This document shows positions 27,163 to 36,699 of a stretch of 64,000 nt of DNA, piece after piece. The stretch comes from Mobiluncus porci (GTDB taxonomy: Bacteria > Actinomycetota > Actinomycetes > Actinomycetales > Actinomycetaceae). Position 1 is the first letter of the stretch; every line of letters starts with the position of its first letter. Both the position numbers and the translations under genes were made by a program. Under the pieces are notes generated by a model. The model searched no databases, was not told the DNA's origin, and was given only the letters and a program-made list of their open reading frames with translations. Location: contig NZ_VUMY01000006.1 of assembly GCF_009695935.1 (NCBI RefSeq), positions 1 through 64,000 on the forward strand, read 5' to 3'.

Positions 27163-27430
27163 GGCTTGCGTCCCATTCAGTTTGGCACATCGTCGTTGTG
27201 ATTGTTCGGGCTTGCGTCGCGTTTACTTCCGGTTTGTGGGTTTCGGAGCTGCCTACGCGAACGTCCCTCACGCGCGACGCAAGCCCGAACCGGCAGAAGA
27301 AACGACCCAAGTGCGATGCGACTGAGAAACGTACCGAGCGCTCCGCGACCAAAAGACGAGTCCGCGACGCAAGCCCGACCGGAACGGAGACACTGAAAAC
27401 GTGGCGAGAGGGACGCGACCGCGACGCAAG
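27163..27430. repeat. Intergenic cluster of CGCGACGCAAGCCCG repeats
   Basis: The 390-base gap 27074-27463 holds one reversed copy TTCGGGCTTGCGTCGCG (27205-27221), its exact inverse complement (27273-27289), a 16-base copy (27363-27378) and an 11-base copy (27420-27430); a partial GGCTTGCGTC lies at 27163. No gene is seen. Confidence 0.75.
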
Positions 27431-27463
27431 GTGGGGGCTAGGGCGTCGGCGCGAGGAGAGGGG

Positions 27464-28468
27464 CTAGGATTGCGGGGCGGGGCCGGTGGAGGCGCGGGGG
27501 ATGAATTCGATGGGGACGCGCATGAGCTTGCGTTCCCGAATGGAGCGATGCGTGACCTGCCAGATGAGGGACTCCGCCCCGCGGCGACCGATCGCGGTGG
27601 AGGCTGAAGTCATGGAGGACAGTTCCGGTGAGATAAGGGTTGCCAAAGTCGAGTTATCGATTCCGACGACCGACACGTCTTCGGGGATGCGAACCTGGTG
27701 AGCGCGGGCTTCTCGCAAGAAACCGGCCGCAATCAGGTCGTTGAAGGCCAAAACCGCAGTGGTTTTTCCGGTGTCTTTCCAAGTCCCGAAAGCGGAGACT
27801 CCGGCCGAATAGTCGGGGGTGGCGTAATCTGTCCGCCACAGGTTCAACCCAAATTTCGGGGCGTATTCCGAGGCCACTCGCCAGCGAATCGCGTTTGCCC
27901 AAGACATTTCCGGGCCGGAAATATACATGACCCCGTGGTGCCCTAAATCCCGCAGGTAGCGAAACACCTGGGCAATCCCGCGTTCGGTTTCCGGAATGAC
28001 GCAGGTGTGACCCTTCATGTAGCGGTTCAACAAAACTAAAGGCCGCTGTTTCTCGAGCTTGTTGATAGAAGCCGCATCCAGGCGAGACGCCGCCAGCGCT
28101 ACCCCGTCAACCCGAGACACGACTTGCTGAATCGTGCGCTGTTCCAAAGAACCCGATTCTTCCGTGTTGATGATGAGGGTCGTGTAACCGGCGGCCTGGG
28201 CCGCTTGCTGGAATCCGGCGGCGACATCGGCATACATGGGGTTCGCCAAGTCTGCCACCGCGAAAACCAGCGTGTTGGAAAGGTGGGTTTCTTCGCTGTA
28301 GGTCGCCCCGACCCGCGAATATCCCAGACGCTCTGCCGCGGCAAAAATCCGCGCAGCCGTGTCGGCACTGACTCGGTCGGGCCGAGACAAGGCCCGAGAG
28401 ACGGTGGAGGCGGCCACCCCAACATCTTTAGCGAGGTCATAAATTGTTACTGGCTTGCGGTGTGCCAT
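27464..28468 (-). CDS. LacI-family transcriptional regulator of the glucuronide locus
   Basis: A 334-residue LacI/GalR regulator. The N-terminal HTH is VTIYDLAKDVGVAASTVSRALS with a hinge helix, followed by a periplasmic-binding-protein-like sensor domain. The start at 28468 is chosen for its GAGGGG and because the HTH begins there; the longer frame from 28519 adds unrelated residues. It is transcribed with, and just downstream of, uidA (gap of 60 bases), so it is the likely local regulator responding to a glucuronide or hexuronate. Confidence 0.88.
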   Translation of the reverse strand: MAHRKPVTIYDLAKDVGVAASTVSRALSRPDRVSADTAARIFAAAERLGYSRVGATYSEETHLSNTLVFAVADLANPMYADVAAGFQQAAQAAGYTTLIINTEESGSLEQRTIQQVVSRVDGVALAASRLDAASINKLEKQRPLVLLNRYMKGHTCVIPETERGIAQVFRYLRDLGHHGVMYISGPEMSWANAIRWRVASEYAPKFGLNLWRTDYATPDYSAGVSAFGTWKDTGKTTAVLAFNDLIAAGFLREARAHQVRIPEDVSVVGIDNSTLATLISPELSSMTSASTAIGRRGAESLIWQVTHRSIRERKLMRVPIEFIPRASTGPAPQS

Positions 28469-28528
28469 GAGCCCCTCCCGTCTCTCGTTGCCGGAATTGC
28501 AATCTCTACTATCTGTCACCGGATTCGC

Positions 28529-30316
28529 TTAGAACCCCAGTTCCTCGCGCATTCTCAACCAACGTTCCCGAACCGCATAGGCCGCGGGCTTCGGGTTGCG
28601 GTCGCGGGTGAACATGCCCTTCTTGTTGCCACCAACGCGCATAATCCCGGGGACCGTCGAGAAGTCCGCAAAGTTCCACATCTGTTCCCCGATGACTTCC
28701 GGATAAGAGTCAAAAACTTTGTGGAACATCGCGAGCATATCAATCTGATATTCCTGGGACCAGGGGCGACGGTAGAGGTCGGCGTTGCCGTTCATCGTGT
28801 CCGGGCCGTATTCCGTGAAGATAATCGGCTTGCCAGGATAGTTCTTCAACCAGCCGTCAATCTCGGTCCGAAGTGCGGCTTCGGCGTCAGCAAGGTTGCC
28901 GGTCTGGACATACCAGCCGTTGTAACGATTCAACATAATCACATCGAAGAGATCTGTGATTTTTTCGTTGTCCGGAGTAGCCAGCATCACGTTGACATAG
29001 CCCACCGGACGGGTCGGGTCGGCTTTACGGGCGGCTTCAGCAAGGGGAGCGAAGTATTCGCGAGACTCTTCAGTAAATGACTCCGGTTCATTAGCAATCG
29101 ACCAAATCACGACGCAGGGGTGGTTCTTGTCCCGCGCAATGAGCTTCTCAATCTCGCGCCGGTGCGCCGCCTGGGTGCGCTCGTTACAGGTCTCGGGAGA
29201 GAAGGTCTTCAACTTGTTTTCTGCCGTGGCAATCCCGCCGCCAATTCCGACGTTCAAGCCCACCGCGGAGGTTTCATCAATCACTACGAAGCCTTCACGG
29301 TCCGCGTAGTCCATGACTTCTTCGGCGTAGGGATAGTGGGAAGTGCGGAAAGAGTTCGCGCCCTGCCACTTCATCAACTCGAAGTCGTGGATCATCATGA
29401 CATTGTCGTGGGCCTTGCCGCGAACAATATTGTCTTCGTGGCGTCCGTAGCCGCGGAAATAGAAGGGTTTGCCGTTAATCAGCAACTCTGTTCCGCGCAC
29501 CTCGACCGTCCGGATTCCAACGGTTTGGGGATAAACGTCCTCGCCCGCGTGAATCTCCAGAGTGTAGAGGTAGCCATCTCCCGGAGCCCAGAAATGCGCG
29601 TTCGGGACGCTAAGGCGCCCCTTCGCTCCGCTGGCCTCCGCAACTTGCTGACCGCTAGCGTCGAGCAAGCGCACGCTCACATCCGCGCCGCCGGCCACCA
29701 CGACTTCGTAGTTCACGATTCCAGTCGTGCCCTCAATCTCCGTCACGACCGTCACATTCTCAACGTGGTCAGCGGGACGAGTGTAGAGTTTCACGGAACG
29801 ATGGATGCCGGCATAGTTGTAAAAGTCGTGGTAGTAGAACTGGCGCTCGCGTCCAGTCGAGTCCTTTTTCATGTAGCCTGGGGGGATAGTTTCCCAGCTC
29901 AGGCGGTTGTCGACGCAAACGGTCAGGCGGAAAGTCTCGCCTTCTGAGCCGGACACGTCAGTAATGTCGACCTCGAAAGGCAGGTAGCCGCCTTCGTGAC
30001 GGGTAACCTCGGTATCGTTTACCCACACAATCGCGGAGTGGGTCGCGGAACCGAACCGCAACACCAGACGATCCTCGCCGAGACCGCGGGGAACGCGCGC
30101 CTCGCGCTGGTACCACAGATATCCGACGTGGTCGCGGGCTTCCGTGCAGGTCACAACGTCATTGAAGGATGCTGGCACGGCCATAGTCTGAGAATCGGGT
30201 AAAGGCCCAGTAAACCAGCGGTCATTAATACCGCTGTTCTGGTCATCAACCTTAAAGTCCCACACGCCGTCGAGGACAAAGACGTTGCGGGAGGATGTTT
30301 CGCGAACTGTTAGCAT
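28529..30316 (-). CDS. uidA: Beta-glucuronidase (GH2)
   Basis: A 595-residue glycoside hydrolase family 2 enzyme that cleaves beta-D-glucuronides to glucuronate. Domains in order: sugar-binding (to about residue 180), immunoglobulin-like (180-280) and TIM barrel. Acid/base Glu410 is in WSIANEPES and nucleophile Glu502 in IIFTEYGPDT, close to positions 413 and 504 of the E. coli enzyme. No signal peptide, so it acts in the cytoplasm after uptake. ATG at 30316 has AAGGAG 6 bases upstream. Divergent from the transporter gene at 30618. Confidence 0.95.
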   Translation of the reverse strand: MLTVRETSSRNVFVLDGVWDFKVDDQNSGINDRWFTGPLPDSQTMAVPASFNDVVTCTEARDHVGYLWYQREARVPRGLGEDRLVLRFGSATHSAIVWVNDTEVTRHEGGYLPFEVDITDVSGSEGETFRLTVCVDNRLSWETIPPGYMKKDSTGRERQFYYHDFYNYAGIHRSVKLYTRPADHVENVTVVTEIEGTTGIVNYEVVVAGGADVSVRLLDASGQQVAEASGAKGRLSVPNAHFWAPGDGYLYTLEIHAGEDVYPQTVGIRTVEVRGTELLINGKPFYFRGYGRHEDNIVRGKAHDNVMMIHDFELMKWQGANSFRTSHYPYAEEVMDYADREGFVVIDETSAVGLNVGIGGGIATAENKLKTFSPETCNERTQAAHRREIEKLIARDKNHPCVVIWSIANEPESFTEESREYFAPLAEAARKADPTRPVGYVNVMLATPDNEKITDLFDVIMLNRYNGWYVQTGNLADAEAALRTEIDGWLKNYPGKPIIFTEYGPDTMNGNADLYRRPWSQEYQIDMLAMFHKVFDSYPEVIGEQMWNFADFSTVPGIMRVGGNKKGMFTRDRNPKPAAYAVRERWLRMREELGF

Positions 30317-30426
30317 ATTGGCTCCTTGCTGAGTTATCGATTTCATTAACGGCCTGCGGGGCCGAGGGGGAGGGGCAACCTTGCCCGATTACTCCAATGC
30401 AACCAGAAAACCGACTCCGCGCGGCG

Positions 30427-30444
30427 AAGTTGCCAAAAGTTGCC
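30427..30444. promoter_or_regulatory. Putative operator O1, two half-sites 10 bp apart
   Basis: AAGTTGCC at 30427 and again at 30437, same orientation, one helical turn apart. The full 18-base site is the exact reverse complement of bases 34977-34994. Confidence 0.65.
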
Positions 30445-30504
30445 GCTACTTTTTGCAAAGAATCCTGTCATAACCTGATGACACCAGTTCTCGCTCTTCC
30501 CCTT

Positions 30505-30522
30505 GGCAATTAATGGCAACTT
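30505..30522. promoter_or_regulatory. Putative operator O2, two half-sites 10 bp apart
   Basis: GGCAA at 30505 and GGCAACTT at 30515, same orientation, 10 bp apart, matching the sites at 30427 and 34967 but reversed relative to O1. Confidence 0.6.
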
Positions 30523-30617
30523 GCGCTGGTGGCACCGCGAGCGTGTGAAGATATATCCAACTTCACCGGAAGGCAGCGAAGCTAACCGGCCCCTAAAATC
30601 AACGTAAAGGAACCTCA

Positions 30618-32174
30618 ATGGCGAATACAACTCCCTCCCCCGCACCCGCGCCGGTCAAGCGCCCCTTCGGGTTGCGCGACAAAATCGGCTACATGTTTGG
30701 TGACTTCGGCAACGACTTCACCTTCCTCCTGCAGTCAATGTTCTTCATGCTGTTCTATACCAACGTGGTGGGGATTAATCCCGCGCATGTAGGTACCCTG
30801 CTCTTGGCGGCACGTATCGTTGATGGCTTCACCGACGTGGGTATGGGCATCATTGTGGATAAACTGCCGGTCAAATCTGGCAAGGACAAATTTCGCCGTT
30901 GGATTAAGTACATCATGATTCCCGTGGCAGTGGCCTCCTCCCTGATGTATATGTCCTTCGTCGCGGACTTCGGCTCCTACACCGCGAAACTGGTGTGGAT
31001 GTGTGCGACCTACTTCCTGTGGGGCTCCATTTGCTACACAGCAATCAACATTCCCTACGGTTCCATGGCTTCGGTTATTTCCGCCAGCCCCGACGACCGT
31101 TCTCAGCTTTCCGTCTTCCGTTCCACCGGGGGTGCCTTGGCGCAGATGTTCATCATGGCGGTTATGCCCATGATTGTCTACAGCAAAAACGAGGCCGGTC
31201 AGGCTATTCTCGATGGTTCCAAAATGACTTTGGGTGCGGTTTTCTGCTCCGTTGCTGCAGTTATTTGCTACCTGGTCTGCTACTTTAACGTGCAGGAGCG
31301 TGTCCACGAGGGCGATAACCCTGCCGATAAAAAGCAAGAAGAGAAGCATTCCATTGGGGAAATGCTGAAGGCGGTCTTGACTAACCGGGCTCTCGGCGGT
31401 TTGATTGCGGCGGCCTTGCTCTTGCTGTTGAGCAGCCTGTTCCTCCTGGGTATGGTTGGCTATATTTTCCTGAGCTACTTCAACGATGGCAAGCTGCAAA
31501 CTGCAGGGGCGCTCGCCGGTTTGGTTCCTCCACTAATCCTGATTGTGTTGGCTCCAATCATGGCTAAAAAGTGGGGCAAAGCCGAGGTCGCAACCGTGGC
31601 CATGCTTTCCGCCGGTGCGGTGTTCATAATCGCCTGGGTGCTCCACATTAAAATCGCTTGGCTGTGGATTGTTTTCTACGCCGTAGGATCTTTCTGTATT
31701 GCTATCTTTAACTACCTTGTCTGGGCTTTCATTACTGACGTAATCGACTACCAAGAAGTCGTTTCAGGGTATCGAGATGATGCCACAGTTTACTCGGTGT
31801 ACTCCTGGGCTCGTAAACTTGGCCAGGCTTTGGCCGGTGGCCTCACCGGGTGGACACTGGACTGGATTGGGTACGACTCTGATGCGGCTAAAGCCGGAGC
31901 AGCGCAGCTCCCGGAGGTGCTTGACAAGCTCTATATGCTGGCTAATCTGCTTCCCGGAGTGGGCTTTGTCCTCGTCGGTTTGGCGCTGTGGTTCCTCTAT
32001 CCTTTGAAGAAGAAGATTGTGCAGGTCAATGTGGTGGAACTCGAGTCGCGTCGAGCCCAGGTGGCAGCGCAGCAAACTCCGGTTTCCGCTTCCGGTAATG
32101 CCACGACAGACCAGGCGAACCAGCAAATTCCCGACAGTGCACCTGACAACCAGAGCAACGGGAAGAATGTTTAG
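30618..32174 (+). CDS. GPH-family glucuronide:cation symporter
   Basis: A 518-residue glycoside-pentoside-hexuronide transporter with twelve membrane segments. Signatures: LRDKIGYMFGDFGNDFTFLL at the N-terminus, DGFTDVGMGIIVDK after helix 2 and DYQEVVSGYRDDATVYSVYS in the second half, which is the conserved GPH stretch. Its position divergent from uidA makes glucuronides the likely substrate, as for UidB. The C-terminal 40 residues are Gln/Asn-rich and variable. AAAGGAACC precedes the ATG; the GH3 gene follows after 24 bases. Confidence 0.88.
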   Translation: MANTTPSPAPAPVKRPFGLRDKIGYMFGDFGNDFTFLLQSMFFMLFYTNVVGINPAHVGTLLLAARIVDGFTDVGMGIIVDKLPVKSGKDKFRRWIKYIMIPVAVASSLMYMSFVADFGSYTAKLVWMCATYFLWGSICYTAINIPYGSMASVISASPDDRSQLSVFRSTGGALAQMFIMAVMPMIVYSKNEAGQAILDGSKMTLGAVFCSVAAVICYLVCYFNVQERVHEGDNPADKKQEEKHSIGEMLKAVLTNRALGGLIAAALLLLLSSLFLLGMVGYIFLSYFNDGKLQTAGALAGLVPPLILIVLAPIMAKKWGKAEVATVAMLSAGAVFIIAWVLHIKIAWLWIVFYAVGSFCIAIFNYLVWAFITDVIDYQEVVSGYRDDATVYSVYSWARKLGQALAGGLTGWTLDWIGYDSDAAKAGAAQLPEVLDKLYMLANLLPGVGFVLVGLALWFLYPLKKKIVQVNVVELESRRAQVAAQQTPVSASGNATTDQANQQIPDSAPDNQSNGKNV

Positions 32175-32198
32175 AAAGAATTAGGAAAGGAAAACAAC

Positions 32199-33980
32199 AT
32201 GATCGATTTGGGAGCGAAACCCTATAACCTCGATGCTGCCGACCAGAAATGGGTACGTGACACCATTGCCGGAATGACCCTGGACGAAAAAGTTGGCCAG
32301 CTCTTCGTCAATATGGGCGCGTCTCGAACCGAGGAATATTTGACCGAGGTTTTGAACAAGTACCATATCGGCGCGGTCCGCTACAACCCGGGAAAGGCCG
32401 CGGAGGTGTGGGACCAAAACTACATCCTGCAGACGAAATCGAAGATTCCTTTGCTGATTGCGGCAAACACGGAAGCCGGCGGAAACGGCGCCTGCACCGA
32501 CGGAACCTATGTCGGTTTTGAGGTGAAAATCGGCGCAGCTCCCGGTGAGCTCGGGGAAAAATATGCCTACGAGATGGGGCGGGTTTCCGGCGTGGAGGCA
32601 GCGGCAATTGGCTGTAACTGGTCGTTTGCCCCGATCGTGGACATTATGCGCAACTGGCGCAACCCGATTCTGTCCAACCGTGCCTTCGCCGATGACCCGG
32701 ATCGGGTCTTGGCGCTCTCAAGGGCCTATATGCGCGGGATTATGGAATCAGGCATTATGCCCGCCGCCAAGCATTTCCCGGGAGACGGGATTGATGAACG
32801 TGACCAGCATCTCTCCGCCTCCGTGAACTCGCTCACCTGCGAGGAATGGGACGCGACTTTCGGGAAGGTCTATTCCGGGCTCATCGAAGACGGGCTGCCT
32901 TCCATCATGATCGGCCACATCATGCAGCCGGCCTACCAGAAGAAATTCAACCCGGGAATGACTGATGATGATCTCTTGCCGGCCACCTTGTCGAAGGAAC
33001 TCGTCGGAGATCTCTTGCGAGGCCAACTCGGCTTCAACGGGGTCGTGGTGACCGATGCCTCCCACATGGTGGGCTTGACCGGCGCCATGAATCGGCGAGA
33101 CATCCTCCCGACCGCGATTGCCGCCGGCGTGGACTTGTTCCTCTTCTTCAACGACCCGGACGAGGACTTCGCCTGGATGAAGGCCGCGGTCGAAGATGGG
33201 CGTATCAGCGCCGAGCGGCTCCAAGATGCGCTCGAGAGAATTCTCGGCTTGAAGGCACGGCTGGGCTTACATAAGACGCCACGCGAGGAGATTTTGCCTT
33301 CGAAGGAAGAGGCTATGGGGCGGATTGGTTTGCCGGAAAACCTCGCGGTGGCGAGCGCGCTCACCAATGATGCCATCACCTTGGTGAAGAACAAGCAGCC
33401 GAAAAACCTCCCGATTTCCCCCGAGAAGTGCCGCCGGATTCTGGTGGTTAGCGTCTCGGGTCCGCAAAACCCCATCTCAAGGGCTTTCGGCGGGGGCGGT
33501 GAGGCGAAACATCCCGCCGATAGGGTCGCGGAGCTACTGCGGGAACGCGGTTACGAGGTGGATCGTCACGAGTCGCTGTTGGATAAGCTCTCTAAAATGT
33601 CTCCCGAGGAACAAGCCGAGGCCGTCAAGAACGTCTATGCCGGTAAGGCTCCGATTTCGAACCTCACCGACAACTATGACCTCGTCTTGTTGATCTCCAA
33701 GATCGACGGGATGATGCAACCCACGGAGCGCGTCATGTGGCCGGCCACCAAGGGCACGGTGGATATTCCCTGGTATGTCTTTGAACTCCCGACGATTTAT
33801 GTTTCCACCGCGACACCTTATGCGCTCGTGGACGTCCCGCAGGTGAAGACCTATATCAACACCTACGACGACAAACCCGACACCTTGGAGTCTCTCGTGG
33901 ACAAACTCGAGGGCAAGAGCGAGTTCAAGGGTTTATCGCCGGTGGATGCGTTCTGTGGCAAGATCGACACCCGGATTTGA
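32199..33980 (+). CDS. Glycoside hydrolase family 3 protein
   Basis: A 593-residue cytoplasmic GH3 enzyme. The N-terminal barrel has PAAKHFPGDGIDERDQH, the family KH motif, and the nucleophile Asp286 in GVVVTDASHM; a second alpha/beta domain follows but the C-terminal fibronectin domain of many beta-glucosidases is missing. The KHFPGDG form is close to NagZ-like beta-N-acetylhexosaminidases. Placed between the glucuronide transporter and the HAD phosphatase, it may act on a glucuronide-containing disaccharide (for example the GlcNAc or hexosamine part of a glycosaminoglycan); this is inference. Confidence 0.85.
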   Translation: MIDLGAKPYNLDAADQKWVRDTIAGMTLDEKVGQLFVNMGASRTEEYLTEVLNKYHIGAVRYNPGKAAEVWDQNYILQTKSKIPLLIAANTEAGGNGACTDGTYVGFEVKIGAAPGELGEKYAYEMGRVSGVEAAAIGCNWSFAPIVDIMRNWRNPILSNRAFADDPDRVLALSRAYMRGIMESGIMPAAKHFPGDGIDERDQHLSASVNSLTCEEWDATFGKVYSGLIEDGLPSIMIGHIMQPAYQKKFNPGMTDDDLLPATLSKELVGDLLRGQLGFNGVVVTDASHMVGLTGAMNRRDILPTAIAAGVDLFLFFNDPDEDFAWMKAAVEDGRISAERLQDALERILGLKARLGLHKTPREEILPSKEEAMGRIGLPENLAVASALTNDAITLVKNKQPKNLPISPEKCRRILVVSVSGPQNPISRAFGGGGEAKHPADRVAELLRERGYEVDRHESLLDKLSKMSPEEQAEAVKNVYAGKAPISNLTDNYDLVLLISKIDGMMQPTERVMWPATKGTVDIPWYVFELPTIYVSTATPYALVDVPQVKTYINTYDDKPDTLESLVDKLEGKSEFKGLSPVDAFCGKIDTRI

Positions 33981-33988
33981 GGTCAGTT

Positions 33989-34879
33989 ATGGAAGAACTA
34001 CGCGAGAAACTTCGGGGTTTTACGCCCACTAAAGAGTTCTTTATCGGGGTGGATTCGGATGGTTGTGCCATTGACCAGATGAACATTAAACACTTCGAGT
34101 GCTTCACTCCGGCCTATATCAAGGCTTTTGACCTCCAGGCGATTTCGACGTTGGTCCGAGAAACCGCAATCTTCATGAACCTGTTTTCGAAGTATCGCGG
34201 GATCAACCGCTGGTCGGGGTTGGATTTGCTCTTTGACCTCTTGAAACAACGCCCAGAAGTCTTGGCCTCCGAGATAAAGCTCCCCGAGGGGCGGGATCTC
34301 CACGCCTTCGTGACTTCCGGGTTGCCGCTTAGTGAAGCCGGCTTGAAGCAATTAATGGCTGACCATCCTTCCGCGGAACTTGAGAGGGCTTTACAGTGGG
34401 GCGAGACGGTCAACGAGCTCGTGGCCTGGATGGTGCATAACTGTGCGCCTTTCCCCGGGGTTCCCGCGGCCCTGTCCGCGGCCCAGGAACGCGCCGATGT
34501 CATGGTCGTTTCGGCAGCCTCCTTGGCGATGCTCCATCACGAGTGGGCCGAGCACGACCTCGAGCAGTATGTCTCGGTCATTGCTGGTCAAGAGATGGGA
34601 ACCAAAGCCGAACAGTTGGAGTTGGCCGCGGTCGGGAAATACGACCCGGACAAGATTCTCCTCCTCGGGGATGCGCCTGGGGACGGCAAGGCGGCCTTTT
34701 CCCACGACGTGCTGTGGTTCCCGATTCGACCCGGCGAAGAAGCCGCGTCTTGGCAAGAATTCCGCGAAGTCGGCTTGCCGCGTTTCTTGGAGGGGAGCTT
34801 CCGCGGGGAATACCAAGACGGCTTGGTTGAGGCTTACAACAAGTTGCTGCCGGAGACGCCGCCGTGGCAGACCGTGTAA
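33989..34879 (+). CDS. HAD-family phosphatase in the hexuronate locus
   Basis: A 296-residue HAD hydrolase. Motif I is FIGVDSDGCAID, motif II the Ser in MVVSAAS, the conserved Lys is in GTKAEQ and motif IV is LLLGDAPGDGKAA; the large alpha-helical insert after motif I is a C1 cap. The ATG at 33989 follows GAGGT and starts 8 bases after the GH3 stop, so it belongs to the same operon. It probably dephosphorylates a sugar phosphate, either from the GH3 product or a toxic by-product of hexuronate breakdown; no direct evidence of substrate. Confidence 0.78.
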   Translation: MEELREKLRGFTPTKEFFIGVDSDGCAIDQMNIKHFECFTPAYIKAFDLQAISTLVRETAIFMNLFSKYRGINRWSGLDLLFDLLKQRPEVLASEIKLPEGRDLHAFVTSGLPLSEAGLKQLMADHPSAELERALQWGETVNELVAWMVHNCAPFPGVPAALSAAQERADVMVVSAASLAMLHHEWAEHDLEQYVSVIAGQEMGTKAEQLELAAVGKYDPDKILLLGDAPGDGKAAFSHDVLWFPIRPGEEAASWQEFREVGLPRFLEGSFRGEYQDGLVEAYNKLLPETPPWQTV

Positions 34880-34906
34880 GGCGTTCGCCGCGCGTCACTG
34901 CGTGTC

Positions 34907-34942
34907 GTCGTGGTGTCGTGCGGCGTCGTGGTGTCGTGCGGC
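34907..34942. repeat. 18-bp tandem repeat, two copies
   Basis: GTCGTGGTGTCGTGCGGC at 34907-34924 and again at 34925-34942, just upstream of the triple GGCAA operator. Confidence 0.8.
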
Positions 34943-34966
34943 AAACGTCGGGCAGACAGCAAGCCT

Positions 34967-34994
34967 GGCAACAAAAGGCAACTTTTGGCAACTT
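34967..34994. promoter_or_regulatory. Putative operator O3 of uxuB operon, three half-sites
   Basis: GGCAA at 34967, 34977 and 34987, all in one orientation and exactly 10 bp apart. The last 18 bases are the reverse complement of the site at 30427-30444. Lies about 80 bases before the uxuB start. Confidence 0.7.
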
Positions 34995-35076
34995 TCCCGC
35001 TCGAGGTGACTCCTGCGAAACAATAAAACCAAGCCCTTGGGAATGAGTTTTCATTCCCCGAAAACGAAGGAAAACA

Positions 35077-36699
35077 ATGGAGTTAAACTTAAAAGGCCTC
35101 GAAGAACTGGGAAGTGTTGAAAACCTGCGTCTCCCCGCATTTGCTGTTGCCACCATGCAGGCCGAGGGTCGGGAGAATCCGCGGTGGATACACGTAGGGC
35201 CGGGAAACCTGTTTCGCGCCTACGTGGCTCGCGTGGCGGATGACCTGATTGCCCGCGGGGAGCACTGGCCGATTGTTGCCGTCGCCCCGCGCGACCCCGG
35301 CGATATGGATGTCCAGCTCGGCGACCACGACTTGATGAGCCTCAAGGTGACCTTGAATCCGGACGGAACTCGCGAAGAACGGGTCGTGGCGGGGATTAGT
35401 GAGGCCCTCGCGGTGGCTCGCGAGGCGGACTATCGCCGGCTGGTGGAAGTCGCCCGCAACCCGGGCGTGGCCTTGATGAGTTTCACCATTACGGAAAAGG
35501 GCTATGTCATCACGGATTCCGCCGGCGACCTGCAGCCGGAAGTCACGTCGGGCTTGGTGGAAGCCCCGGGAAGTCAGGAAGCTGCCGCGGCTCACGCGAT
35601 GCTGCTCACCGCGGGTCTGCTGTGGGAGCGGTTTAACGCGGTTCGTGACTCTGGTAAGCCCGCGCCCCTGACCCTCTTGAGCTTCGATAATTTCTCTCAC
35701 AACGGGGATAAGCTGCGCGAATCGGTGTTGACGATTGTCAGCAAGTGGCTTGAGCAAGGCGCGGTTCCCCGGGAATTTGCCGACTGGGTAGGGGATGAAG
35801 GCAATGTGGCTTTCCCGATTACGGTGATTGACAAGATTACCCCGCGCCCGAGCCCCGCCGTGGCTGCTGACCTCGCGGCCCGCGGATTTACCGACATGGA
35901 AGTGACCACCCCCAGGCGCACTCCGCTGGCTGGGTTTGTGAACACGGAGCCGACCGAATACCTGATTATTGAAGACAAATTCGCCGGCGAGAGACCCGCC
36001 TGGGAGGGACTCGGGGTGGACGTGGTCGCGCGGGAGACTTGCGATGACTTTGAAAACATGAAGGTAACTACCTGTTTGAACCCGCTGCATACGGCTCTCG
36101 CGGTTGCGGGCTGCTTGCTCCACTTCCCGACAATTGACTCCGAGATGCGCGACCCCGCGCTCGCGGCTTTGGTTCGTGAACTTGGTGAGCGTGAGGCCAT
36201 GCCGGTCGTGGTTGACCCCGGGATTGTGAAGCCCGAGGAATTCTTGCAAGAAGTTTTGGAGGTGCGCTTCCCGAACCGCTATCTTCCCGACGACCCGGCG
36301 CGGATCGCGATGGACACCTCTCAAAAGCTCCCGATTCGTTTCGGCGTGACTTTGAAGAAATACCGAGAGCGCGGGCTTGACCTTGGCGCGCTCCACGCAA
36401 TCCCCTTCGTTTTCGCGCTGTGGTTGCGCTACTTGACCGGCCTTGACGACAACGGCGCGCCCCTGGAGATTTCTTCCGACCCGCTCGGCCCGGAGCTCCA
36501 AGCCCACTTCCAGGGAGTCGCCCTTGGTGAAAACGATGACGCAGAAGCGCGCCTCGCGCCGCTTTTGGCCCGCGAAGACATTTTCGGGATTGACTTGACC
36601 GAAACGCCGCTCGCAGCCAAGGTCACAGATTTTTATAAAGAAATGATGTCCGCCCCCGGCGCAATCCGCGCCACTGTCGACAAGGAGTTCCACAAATGA
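35077..36699 (+). CDS. uxuB: Fructuronate reductase (mannitol dehydrogenase family)
   Basis: A 540-residue polyol dehydrogenase. N-terminal nucleotide-binding domain begins [20 protein letters not shown]; the family stretch [16 protein letters not shown] is the Rossmann-C signature, and [17 protein letters not shown] carries the conserved Lys-Asn-His. UxuB reduces D-fructuronate to D-mannonate with NADH; the neighbours uxuA and uxaC fix this assignment, though mannitol-type specificity cannot be excluded from sequence alone. AAGGAAAAC precedes the ATG; the stop overlaps the uxuA start by four bases. Confidence 0.88.
   Translation: MELNLKGLEELGSVENLRLPAFAVATMQAEGRENPRWIHVGPGNLFRAYVARVADDLIARGEHWPIVAVAPRDPGDMDVQLGDHDLMSLKVTLNPDGTREERVVAGISEALAVAREADYRRLVEVARNPGVALMSFTITEKGYVITDSAGDLQPEVTSGLVEAPGSQEAAAAHAMLLTAGLLWERFNAVRDSGKPAPLTLLSFDNFSHNGDKLRESVLTIVSKWLEQGAVPREFADWVGDEGNVAFPITVIDKITPRPSPAVAADLAARGFTDMEVTTPRRTPLAGFVNTEPTEYLIIEDKFAGERPAWEGLGVDVVARETCDDFENMKVTTCLNPLHTALAVAGCLLHFPTIDSEMRDPALAALVRELGEREAMPVVVDPGIVKPEEFLQEVLEVRFPNRYLPDDPARIAMDTSQKLPIRFGVTLKKYRERGLDLGALHAIPFVFALWLRYLTGLDDNGAPLEISSDPLGPELQAHFQGVALGENDDAEARLAPLLAREDIFGIDLTETPLAAKVTDFYKEMMSAPGAIRATVDKEFHK

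Larger units (their letters stand above)
30317..30617. promoter_or_regulatory. Divergent control region of uidA and the glucuronide transporter
   Basis: 301 bases with two pairs of GGCAA half-sites (listed separately) and no gene. It must hold both promoters; I could not pick clear -35/-10 boxes for either direction. Confidence 0.6.

Noticed and set aside
27205-27430. CRISPR array
   Set aside because: Copies are in both orientations, unevenly spaced and of different lengths; no cas genes.
35089-36693. 534-codon open frame on the minus strand
   Set aside because: Exact antisense of uxuB; rich in His/Arg/Gln as expected for a GC-rich shadow frame.
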